From Bacteroidota bacterium (GTDB lineage Bacteria; Bacteroidota; Ignavibacteria; Kryptoniales; JAKASW01), in the NCBI GenBank assembly GCA_021811615.1, contig JAJZNW010000111.1:460-34792 (forward strand): a stretch of 34,333 nucleotides of DNA. The letters run 5' to 3'. Below, one piece after another: positions 27,739-34,333 of this stretch (positions are counted from its first letter, which is position 1; every line of letters starts with the position of its first letter). The notes below the pieces were generated by a model. It saw nothing but the letters and a program-made list of their open reading frames with translations. It had not been told where the DNA came from and made no database searches. Both the position numbers and the translations under genes were made by a program.

Positions 27739-29145
27739 TCAGCGAAAGCTCACCCAATCTATTTCTACGTTTTCACTGTCTGTCATCCGGACAACCAGGT
27801 TATGGACGCCGGGCTGAAATTCCGAGAGGGGCGACTTGACAATTTTCCACCCGTCAGTCCTGGGAATTCTGACCGTGGCAATAACGGGGCCATCGGGGTT
27901 GTTCAACCTGACCTGCACGGTGCCTCCCGTGTTCGACATCGCTCTCATCTCAACCGATCCCGGCTTCTTCGCTCCGAATTCGACACTGTTATATTGTATC
28001 CACGCGCCTGCGCTGTCGAGTATCGTCTTCCAACCCATGAACGTATCGGACGTATCGAGAAAAGCTATTGATGCGCCCCCGTTGCTCTTACAACTGTATC
28101 TGTCGATTTGGATTTCCTGCCGTGCATTCGTAACGCCTACACCGCGTAAAGTCGGAATTACTTTTCTGATCGTACCATCACTGTTGAAGAACATGCTGTC
28201 GATGCAGACGGACCTGGCTTTATCGAAGTGCGGAGATAAGTAGTTATCATGGTAAAACAGATACCATTGATTCTTGAACTTGATGACCGAAGCCTGGTTG
28301 GTCCAGCAATGAGGATTTCTATTCATTACAACGCCCATATACTTGAAGGGACCCATGGGATTGTCTGCGATTGCGTACTCTAGTCTCTCGCTTACGTGCG
28401 CCGCGTGGGGGTAGACCAAATAGTATTTGCCGCGACGTTCAAACACAAACGGCCCTTCTATTAGTCCCTTCGGGGGCATACCCTGCACCATCTGTGGTTT
28501 CGAGGCAAGCTCAAGCATGTTCTTCTTCAGCTTCGCCACCCAGATCCTTCCCGCCGCCCAGTAAAGGTAAGCTTGTCCATTGCTGCTGATCAAAACACAG
28601 GGATCAATCCCGTGAACGCCTTTTATCGGTTCAGGCTGCGGGGTGAAAGGTCCATACGGTTTATCCGACACGGCAACTCCAATTGAAAAACCTCTGCGAA
28701 AGGTCGAGTGTTTTGCAGGGGCCGGAAAATAAAAATAATACTTTCCGTTTCTGTACATGCAATCAGGAGCCCACATTGCGTATGCAGTCGAATCGACCCA
28801 TTTGACGTCGTACTGACTAAGGATAACGCCGTGATCTGTCCAGTCGGTGAGGTTCGGCGACGAGAACACGTGATAGTCCTGCATGCAGAACCACCCGATC
28901 CGGCCGTGCCCCTCCGTGGCGAGAATATCATGCGAGGGGTAAAGATAAACCTTCCCGTTGAAGACCCGTGCAGATGGATCGGCCGTAAACTGATCCATGA
29001 TGATCGGGTTCTGAGCGAACGAATTGCCTGTGACAGCCAATGTCAGCGTTGCCAGCAGCAGCAAATGAGAAGCGAAGTGTCTGATCACGCAGGTGCGCGC
29101 AGACTGTTTCAAGGCTCCGTCGATTTCTGGTTCATTCCTGAACAA
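27739..29145 (-). CDS. GH43 arabinofuranosidase/xylosidase-like with C-terminal CBM6
   Basis: This 468-residue frame starts at TTG 29145 with GGGGAG 7 bp upstream, and overlaps the GH95 stop by 14 bp. A GTG at 29088 would give a more standard signal peptide (MIRHFASHLLLLATLTLAV) but lacks a site. The five-bladed GH43 propeller (about 47-330) shows general base Asp56 (TADPSARVF), pKa modulator Asp181 (HGIDPCVL) and general acid Glu230 (LIEGPFVFE). Residues 345-468 form a CBM6-like module (GAWIQYNSVEFG...GTVQVRLNNPDGPVIATV...VEIDWVSFR). The enzyme probably removes arabinofuranose or xylose from hemicellulose; the subfamily cannot be fixed by eye. Overlap with the GH95 gene suggests translational coupling. 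Confidence 0.9.
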   Translation of the reverse strand: MFRNEPEIDGALKQSARTCVIRHFASHLLLLATLTLAVTGNSFAQNPIIMDQFTADPSARVFNGKVYLYPSHDILATEGHGRIGWFCMQDYHVFSSPNLTDWTDHGVILSQYDVKWVDSTAYAMWAPDCMYRNGKYYFYFPAPAKHSTFRRGFSIGVAVSDKPYGPFTPQPEPIKGVHGIDPCVLISSNGQAYLYWAAGRIWVAKLKKNMLELASKPQMVQGMPPKGLIEGPFVFERRGKYYLVYPHAAHVSERLEYAIADNPMGPFKYMGVVMNRNPHCWTNQASVIKFKNQWYLFYHDNYLSPHFDKARSVCIDSMFFNSDGTIRKVIPTLRGVGVTNARQEIQIDRYSCKSNGGASIAFLDTSDTFMGWKTILDSAGAWIQYNSVEFGAKKPGSVEMRAMSNTGGTVQVRLNNPDGPVIATVRIPRTDGWKIVKSPLSEFQPGVHNLVVRMTDSENVEIDWVSFR

Positions 29146-31612
29146 GGGTGTACTCCCCTCCGGGTTTGGTTTGAATATCGTAAAGGTAGGTCTTTCTCAG
29201 TTTTAGCGGTCTTAGCTTCGCCTTAGGAGATTTGAGCGGTTTCTTTATGTGCGGTATTTGATAAAACGGATTAGGATTCGCTCCGACTGCAGCCACGAGT
29301 CTTTCGTCATTTCCCGCTTTCAGGCGCCAATAAGATCGAATACGGCAATCGCCCCCCAGGTTGGATTTGATCACGAGCCTGGTGATCTTTCCGTTATTCC
29401 ACTCGATTTCCTTTATCTCAAATCCGCCGCGGGCGAGAAGGCCCTTGACAGATCCTTTCGGCCACACATCGGGCAGCGCTGGAAGCACAAAGATCGCGCC
29501 GTCATCGCTCTGCAAAAGCATTCGTGCGACACCTGAAGTGAACCCGAAATTCCCGTCGATCTGAAAAGGCGGGCATGCATCCATCATGTTCGGATAAGTC
29601 CCGCCGGGCGCCGCAAAATTGACGCGCCCGTTTTTCGGAAGTTCTTCGGGCGTAAGCTGATCTCTGATCAGTTTATATGCGTGATTGCCGTCGAGCAGGT
29701 GAGCCCACAGGTTGATCTTCCACGCCATGGACCAGCCTGTCCCTAAGTCGCCGCGGAATATCAGGGAGGTGCGGGCAGCTTCAAATAGTTGCGGTGTGTA
29801 ATACGGTGAAATCTGGTTGGACGGGAACAATCCGTACAGGTGAGAGACATGCCGGTTATGGTCGTTGGGGCTGTCGAGGTCCTGAATCCATTCCTGCAGT
29901 TGTCCGTACTTGCCGATCTGCATCGGAGGCAACCTCTTGAGATCATGCTCGACCTTCGGAATGAATTTCTTATCGATGTTCAGTATCCTGGCCGCGGTGA
30001 TTGTCTTGGTGAATAGATCAAAGAGGAGCTGATTGTCAATCGTTGCGCCGGCCGTAATCGAGACATCGGGTCTAATTGACGGAGCGTTCTCAGGTGATAC
30101 GGAAGGACAAACCACAAGCCAGTTGTGCCCGGGATATTTTACAAGCGTACTCAAATAAAACTCAACGGCGCCCTTCAAGACCGGGTAAATCGACTTCAGA
30201 TACTTTTTGCTTCCGCTGAACTCGTACTTGTCCCACAGATTCTGACAAAGCCACGCTCCGCCCATCGGCCACATTCCCCAGAATGAGCCGTCGATAGGTC
30301 CGTTGATGCGCCAGATATCGGTATTATGGTGAAGCACCCAGCCCTTCGCACCGTACATAACTTGTGCGGTCTTCCTCCCCGTGATGGAAAGATCCTTCAC
30401 CAGCTGGACGAGAGGATCGGCCATCGCGCTGAGGTTTGTCACCTCCGCGGGCCAGTAATTCATTTCCAGATTTATGTTAACCGTATATTTGCTTCCCCAT
30501 GGTGGGAACAGCTGGTCATTCCATATGCCCTGCAAGTTAGCGGGCTGGCCGCCCGGCTGCGATGAACAGATGAGAAGATAACGACCGAACTGAAAGAACA
30601 GTGCCGCCAGCTGCGGATCGTCGTCCTTGTGAAACTGCTCGATGCGAACGTCTGTCGGACTCTTGACGGAATCCGTGACACCGAGATCGATGCTCACACG
30701 ATTGAAGTACTTCTGATATGCCGCGATGTTGTCTCGCAAGGCCAGTTGATAACTCTTTTTCACGGCGCTGTCCAGATAAGCCTGCGCTTTTGCGGCGGCA
30801 TCGCCGTTAATATCGTGATAGTTTATGAAGTTTGTGGCGATGGAAATATAGATGGTGGCCGTATCGGCATGGGATACCTGCAGGGATGCGTCAGAGGCGT
30901 AGACGGAACCGCCGTGCGTGAGTATCTTCACCCGGTCCTGAAACTGCACCTTGCCTTTCACGGAATCGTAATTGCTGGTCACACCCGACATAACGAGCTC
31001 GTCATTACCGATGGCGAAAATGTGAACCTTCGACGGCCTTCCCATTGTAGCGGTGAAACTAATGGAGCCCGGCTTATCAGTTACAATGCGGTCGATGATT
31101 ACCTGATCGGGGAACGAAGCAAAGACCGTGCTGCGGTATTCCACGCCGTTGACTTTGTAGCGAGTCATCTCCACGGCCTTCCCGATATCGAGCTCTCGAT
31201 AGTAATCGGTATATTTTTCGTGTCCGGGGAAAAAGAGATTCAGTTCTCCGGCTGTCTGGTAAGGGCACCCCTCAGAAGTCTTGCTGATGAAGGTCTGATT
31301 GACGAGATCCTGTGCCTCCTTATACTTGCCTTCGAAGATCAACTTCCTGACTTTCGGCAGCGCCGCTCTCGCCTCAGGATTGTCGTTGCGATTTGGTGAT
31401 CCGGCCCAGACAGTGTTCTCATTGAGTTGAATCCTGTCTTTGTAAGGATCACCGTATATCATGGCTCCCAGCCGGCCGTTTCCGACGGGCAACGCTTCGA
31501 CCCACTGTCCTGCAGGATGGGTGTACCAGAGTGTCAGGAGGGAATCATTTTGGGCGCTTGCCGCGTTGATTATCGCAAGACTGATTCCAAGTATTGTCAA
31601 TGCCTTCTTCAT
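29132..31612 (-). CDS. GH95 alpha-L-fucosidase
   Basis: The product is 826 residues from the ATG at 31612 (GGAG 5 bp upstream). It has a signal peptide (1-20), an N-terminal beta domain beginning LWYTHPAGQWVEALPVGNGRLGAMIYG, a helical linker, the (alpha/alpha)6 barrel (about 330-720) and a C-terminal beta domain. The GH95 catalytic elements are present: the Asn pair in VNINLEMNYWPAE (Asn379, Asn381), general acid Glu508 in CPSVSPENAP and Asp685 in FQIDGNFGFTSG. These correspond to Asn421, Asn423, Glu566 and Asp766 of Bifidobacterium AfcA by order and spacing. It inverts on hydrolysis of alpha-1,2-linked L-fucose, as on xyloglucan side chains; some GH95 members prefer L-galactose. It is followed by the overlapping GH43 gene and preceded by fucU, which supports fucose release. 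Confidence 0.92.
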   Translation of the reverse strand: MKKALTILGISLAIINAASAQNDSLLTLWYTHPAGQWVEALPVGNGRLGAMIYGDPYKDRIQLNENTVWAGSPNRNDNPEARAALPKVRKLIFEGKYKEAQDLVNQTFISKTSEGCPYQTAGELNLFFPGHEKYTDYYRELDIGKAVEMTRYKVNGVEYRSTVFASFPDQVIIDRIVTDKPGSISFTATMGRPSKVHIFAIGNDELVMSGVTSNYDSVKGKVQFQDRVKILTHGGSVYASDASLQVSHADTATIYISIATNFINYHDINGDAAAKAQAYLDSAVKKSYQLALRDNIAAYQKYFNRVSIDLGVTDSVKSPTDVRIEQFHKDDDPQLAALFFQFGRYLLICSSQPGGQPANLQGIWNDQLFPPWGSKYTVNINLEMNYWPAEVTNLSAMADPLVQLVKDLSITGRKTAQVMYGAKGWVLHHNTDIWRINGPIDGSFWGMWPMGGAWLCQNLWDKYEFSGSKKYLKSIYPVLKGAVEFYLSTLVKYPGHNWLVVCPSVSPENAPSIRPDVSITAGATIDNQLLFDLFTKTITAARILNIDKKFIPKVEHDLKRLPPMQIGKYGQLQEWIQDLDSPNDHNRHVSHLYGLFPSNQISPYYTPQLFEAARTSLIFRGDLGTGWSMAWKINLWAHLLDGNHAYKLIRDQLTPEELPKNGRVNFAAPGGTYPNMMDACPPFQIDGNFGFTSGVARMLLQSDDGAIFVLPALPDVWPKGSVKGLLARGGFEIKEIEWNNGKITRLVIKSNLGGDCRIRSYWRLKAGNDERLVAAVGANPNPFYQIPHIKKPLKSPKAKLRPLKLRKTYLYDIQTKPGGEYTLVQE

Positions 31613-31643
31613 AATTACTCCGGATATTTCCACCGCGGCCAAG

Positions 31644-32072
31644 CTAGACCACCACTCCCTTTTTCAATATGATATTAGCGTACAGAGCCGATTCGCCCGT
31701 CGCGACCACGGCATATACTTTCCTGGCTCTTTCGTAGAACGCGAAGCGCTCCACATACTCGAAATCCGTAAATGGCTCTTTGCTTTCCCGAATTATGTTT
31801 CGATATGCTTCCCAGATTACCGGTTGAATCTTGTCGCCCGGCGTGACCGCCATCAGACTCACTGGCTTCTCGACGTAATTATCGAGAGGGAACAATGCCA
31901 ATACCGCTCCCAGGATCGGAGGTATTGGATGGCCATCTAGGCGAATAAGTCTCTGAGCTATCGAAGCAGCCGGGAAATTCCCGTCTGCGATGACTATCTC
32001 ATCGCCGTGCCCCATCTCCATGATAACCTTAAGGAGATCAGGGCTGAGAATGTTAGGTATGTTCTTTAACAA
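31644..32072 (-). CDS. fucU: L-fucose mutarotase (RbsD/FucU family)
   Basis: This 142-residue cytoplasmic protein interconverts the alpha and beta anomers of L-fucose. It begins MLKNIPNILSPDLLKVIMEM at a TTG codon, with GGAG 8 bp upstream, the standard FucU start. Catalytic-region motifs are GHGDEIVIADGNFPA (His22 region) and the C-terminal block FYERARKVYAVVATGESALYANIILKKG, diagnostic of FucU rather than RbsD. Length is as expected (about 140). It lies 31 bp upstream of the fucosidase and 17 bp downstream of the alcohol dehydrogenase, so fucose released by GH95 and imported would be processed here. Confidence 0.93.
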   Translation of the reverse strand: MLKNIPNILSPDLLKVIMEMGHGDEIVIADGNFPAASIAQRLIRLDGHPIPPILGAVLALFPLDNYVEKPVSLMAVTPGDKIQPVIWEAYRNIIRESKEPFTDFEYVERFAFYERARKVYAVVATGESALYANIILKKGVVV

Positions 32073-32089
32073 TTAGCTCGCTCCGTTTT

Positions 32090-33151
32090 TCATTTGATTT
32101 CTTCATCGAAAACAACGGCAACTTTCCCGCATTTTCCGCTTGCCATCAGAGAATATGCTTCACCCGCCTGGCTGAGTTTGAACCTATTTGTAATCAGCGA
32201 CTCAGGCTTGATTTTCCACCTGACCAATCTCTCGACGAGCTCTTCCATACGCCAGATACTGGTTACCCATGAGCCGTAAATTGTCTTTTGATCGTGAATG
32301 ATGTCACGCGAGGGTTGAAACTCGACTGTGCCACCTTCGCCGAGGAATGCAATCTTCCCCCACTTGCGGGCTGCCTGTATGCAGGTAAGACGAGCTTTGT
32401 TGTTTGCAGAACAATCGATTGCCTTCTCGACGCCATGCCCCGATGTCAGATCCCGGATCTGTTCGACGTTATTATCACCGGCCTTTATGACTTCGGTGAA
32501 TAGTCCCAATCTTCTTGCGATAGACAGCCTTTCGTCGACGACTTCTATCCCGAAAACCTTCTGTGCGCCCAATGCCCCGCAAAGCATCGCAGAAGCAAGC
32601 CCAACCGGCCCCAAGCCTGTTATCAGAACGGCATCGTTCCCGCTTACTCCGATCTTCTCCAGCCCCTCGTAGACCGTTCCGAAGCCACATGCCACTTGTG
32701 CTCCATCGGAATAACTCAACTCATCCGGCAAATATACGAGGTCCTTTTCTTCGGCCAACAAATATTCGGCCATCCCGCCGTCTCGCTGCCAGCCATAAGC
32801 GCGCCTGTATTCACTCGTGCAGGAAATCATATATCCTCTGCGGCAATCATTGCACACACCGCAGCCGGAAATATGATAGACGATCACGCGGTCATCCTTT
32901 TTGAATCGGCGGCATCCCGGGCCAGTCTCCACTATCCGGCCGCTCGGTTCATGCCCGGCAATCATACCCGGCTGGTATCCCTCGGGGCCCTTGCCGACGT
33001 GTTCGCGATAAATCGCTCGTATATCCGAGCCGCATATCGTGGAGGATTTCATTTTAATAAGAACCTCGCCGTGACCTGGAAGCGGTACGTCAAAATCCTT
33101 CAACTCAACCGTACTGTTCCCCGGCAGAATCGCACCGACCATTTTGCTCAT
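32090..33151 (-). CDS. Zinc-dependent medium-chain alcohol/sugar dehydrogenase
   Basis: A 353-residue NAD(P)-dependent MDR enzyme. The catalytic zinc ligands are in ICGSD (about Cys40) and AGHEPSG (about His67-Glu68). The structural zinc cysteines lie in GCGVCNDCRRGYMISC (about 97, 100, 103, 111). The Rossmann motif is GLGPVG (about 179-184). It resembles threonine, sorbitol and other polyol or sugar dehydrogenases. Next to fucU and an aldo/keto reductase it may oxidise L-fucose or a downstream polyol or keto-sugar, but the substrate cannot be read from the sequence. The start is uncertain: GTG 33154, ATG 33151 and ATG 33142 are in frame, and GGTGGAG is closest to the first two. Confidence 0.88.
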   Translation of the reverse strand: MSKMVGAILPGNSTVELKDFDVPLPGHGEVLIKMKSSTICGSDIRAIYREHVGKGPEGYQPGMIAGHEPSGRIVETGPGCRRFKKDDRVIVYHISGCGVCNDCRRGYMISCTSEYRRAYGWQRDGGMAEYLLAEEKDLVYLPDELSYSDGAQVACGFGTVYEGLEKIGVSGNDAVLITGLGPVGLASAMLCGALGAQKVFGIEVVDERLSIARRLGLFTEVIKAGDNNVEQIRDLTSGHGVEKAIDCSANNKARLTCIQAARKWGKIAFLGEGGTVEFQPSRDIIHDQKTIYGSWVTSIWRMEELVERLVRWKIKPESLITNRFKLSQAGEAYSLMASGKCGKVAVVFDEEIK

Positions 33152-33175
33152 CACTCCACCTACAAAATTCCTTTC

Positions 33176-34255
33176 TTAGCCGGGAGTAACATCTCCGTTT
33201 AAGTCCCACAGATCCTCCCAGCCTTGCTTGTCTTTCCAGAGAAATACCTGGCCTTTAATCAATCTGCAGTTCCTGTCGATCCCCGATATCTTCTTCATAT
33301 CGTCTTCAGTCAGCCGGACATTGACGGCGGCTTCAAGGTTTTCAAAATAATGATTCACGGAAAAAGGGATCGGGATTTGTCCGCGCTGAACGGCCCATCT
33401 AATGGCAACCTGAGCCGGCGAAACTTTCAACCTTTTTGCGATCGACTTTATCACTTCGTCTTCAAGGTCAACAGTGTCTTCCGGAGTTCTGTCCCGCTCA
33501 GGCCGGCCCGGCGAGCCGAGGGGGCAATAAGCTATCGGATGAATATTATTTTCAAGACAGAAGCTGAATAATTCGGGCTGCTGAAAGTGAGGATGTAATT
33601 CCATTTCATTGAAGGCGGGTTTTATCTCTGCGTCTCTAAGGAGAAGCTTCAATTTCGGAACCGTCATGTTGGAGGTACCGATATGCCTGACCAGTCCCTC
33701 CTGCACCAGTGTTTCCATCTGACGCCAGGTGTTCATATAATTCTCATGAACGTACGGCTTCGCGTTCGGACTCCGGGAAGTAACGTCGCATCCCGGGGGA
33801 TGATAATTTGGAAAGGGCCAGTGAACGAGATAGAGATCGAGATAATCTACCTGTAAATCTCTTAGCGATTGTCTGCACGAATCCGCAACCCTGTCGTGCA
33901 TATCGTTCCAGACTTTAGAGGTGATCCACAAATCTTCTCGTCTTAGGAAACCGCTTTGGAATATTCCCGCGAGAACATCCCCGATCTGTTTTTCATTGCC
34001 GTATACCGAAGCACAGTCGATGTGTCGGTAACCCGCGTAAATCGCTTTCCTGACCGTATCGGCCACTGTTTCAGCGGGCACGGAATCGGAACCGAATGTC
34101 CCAAGTCCCACATACGGGATTTTGCTCCCCCCAAACAATGGAAGGCTGGGAATCAAACCGGGATCAATATGTCTTTCAATCAATCTGAACAATCCCTCTC
34201 TGATGTTCGTAGAGTAGGACAATAGTGCAGTGATGTGCAGACTCTGTGAGCCCAT
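33176..34255 (-). CDS. Aldo/keto reductase
   Basis: The product is 359 residues from the ATG at 34255 (AAAGGAG 10 bp upstream); an in-frame start 16 codons earlier lacks a site. It is a TIM-barrel AKR with the NADPH-type tetrad Asp80 (YRHIDCASVYG), Tyr85, Lys114 (WITSKVWN) and His145 (LYLVHWPF). The N-terminus has about 45 extra residues before the barrel (SYSTNIREGLFRLIERHIDP). Some bacterial sugar-reducing AKRs carry a similar extension. It is the first gene seen of the fucose run, 24 bp upstream of the alcohol dehydrogenase. A role in reduction of fucose-derived aldehydes or in reversible fucose oxidation is inferred from the neighbours only. Confidence 0.88.
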   Translation of the reverse strand: MGSQSLHITALLSYSTNIREGLFRLIERHIDPGLIPSLPLFGGSKIPYVGLGTFGSDSVPAETVADTVRKAIYAGYRHIDCASVYGNEKQIGDVLAGIFQSGFLRREDLWITSKVWNDMHDRVADSCRQSLRDLQVDYLDLYLVHWPFPNYHPPGCDVTSRSPNAKPYVHENYMNTWRQMETLVQEGLVRHIGTSNMTVPKLKLLLRDAEIKPAFNEMELHPHFQQPELFSFCLENNIHPIAYCPLGSPGRPERDRTPEDTVDLEDEVIKSIAKRLKVSPAQVAIRWAVQRGQIPIPFSVNHYFENLEAAVNVRLTEDDMKKISGIDRNCRLIKGQVFLWKDKQGWEDLWDLNGDVTPG

Positions 34256-34333
34256 TCTGTTTCTCTCCTTTCGGGTGAGTTTCCCGCTCAAGCAAGTCAT
34301 CATCCTGTTATCCTATTGAACCCTCGTCAAACC
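34256..34333. other. Right edge, upstream of the aldo/keto reductase
   Basis: These 78 bp hold the AAAGGAG ribosome binding site of the reductase. Whether the operon starts here or continues beyond the window cannot be decided. Confidence 0.4.

Noticed and set aside
30629..31399. 256-codon plus-strand open frame
   Set aside because: It is antisense to the GH95 gene, with no ribosome binding site or recognisable motif.

Overview
The window most likely comes from a heterotrophic, plant-polysaccharide-degrading bacterium of the Bacteroidota/Chlorobiota (FCB) group, possibly Ignavibacteria-like. This placement is an inference from gene content (GH31, GH43, GH54, GH95, GH97, CE1, CE6, FucU, Ycf48-like propellers). 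It also rests on the clear Shine-Dalgarno sequences before most genes, which classical Bacteroidia usually lack. Nothing in the window is a phylogenetic marker, so the taxonomy stays tentative.

Layout. 1-1518 (-) is the N-terminal part of a secreted beta-propeller protein running off the left edge. 2308-3921 (-) is a 14-TM drug-efflux MFS pump, preceded by about 500 bp holding a doubtful AraC-like remnant. 4442-5217 is an internally deleted insertion sequence that keeps both terminal inverted repeats around a broken transposase. 5464-7830 (-) carries two tandem CE1-like secreted esterases ending in a clear intrinsic terminator. 8239-9630 is a complete IS3-family element with a 3-bp target duplication, an A AAA AAG frameshift site and a consensus DnaA box inside each end. 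9704-10963 (-) is a VKOR-DsbA fusion for disulfide formation. 11068-14388 (-) is a GH54 arabinofuranosidase fused to a NEW3-like domain and a lamin-tail domain interrupted by small repeats.

14505-23608 (-) holds two tandem type-B carboxylesterases, a GH31 alpha-xylosidase with a PA14 insert, a CE6-type acetylesterase and an unassigned alpha/alpha-barrel protein. A GC-rich acyltransferase at 23906-25117 is the only non-transposon gene on the + strand. 25195-34255 (-) is a compact run read from high to low coordinates: aldo/keto reductase, zinc alcohol dehydrogenase, FucU fucose mutarotase, GH95 fucosidase, GH43-CBM6, GH97 and a small secreted beta-barrel protein.

Together the enzymes look like a side-chain removal kit for an acetylated, fucosylated and arabinosylated hemicellulose. 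Fucosylated xyloglucan is the best fit: GH31 plus GH95, as in Cellvibrio and Bacteroides xyloglucan loci. The released L-fucose would pass to FucU and the two oxidoreductases. No SusC/SusD pair, TonB receptor, endo-glucanase or dedicated sugar transporter lies in the window, so backbone cleavage and uptake must be encoded elsewhere. The most novel-looking items are the GH54 protein with a split lamin-tail domain, the unassigned 741-residue barrel protein, and the IS3 element with DnaA boxes.
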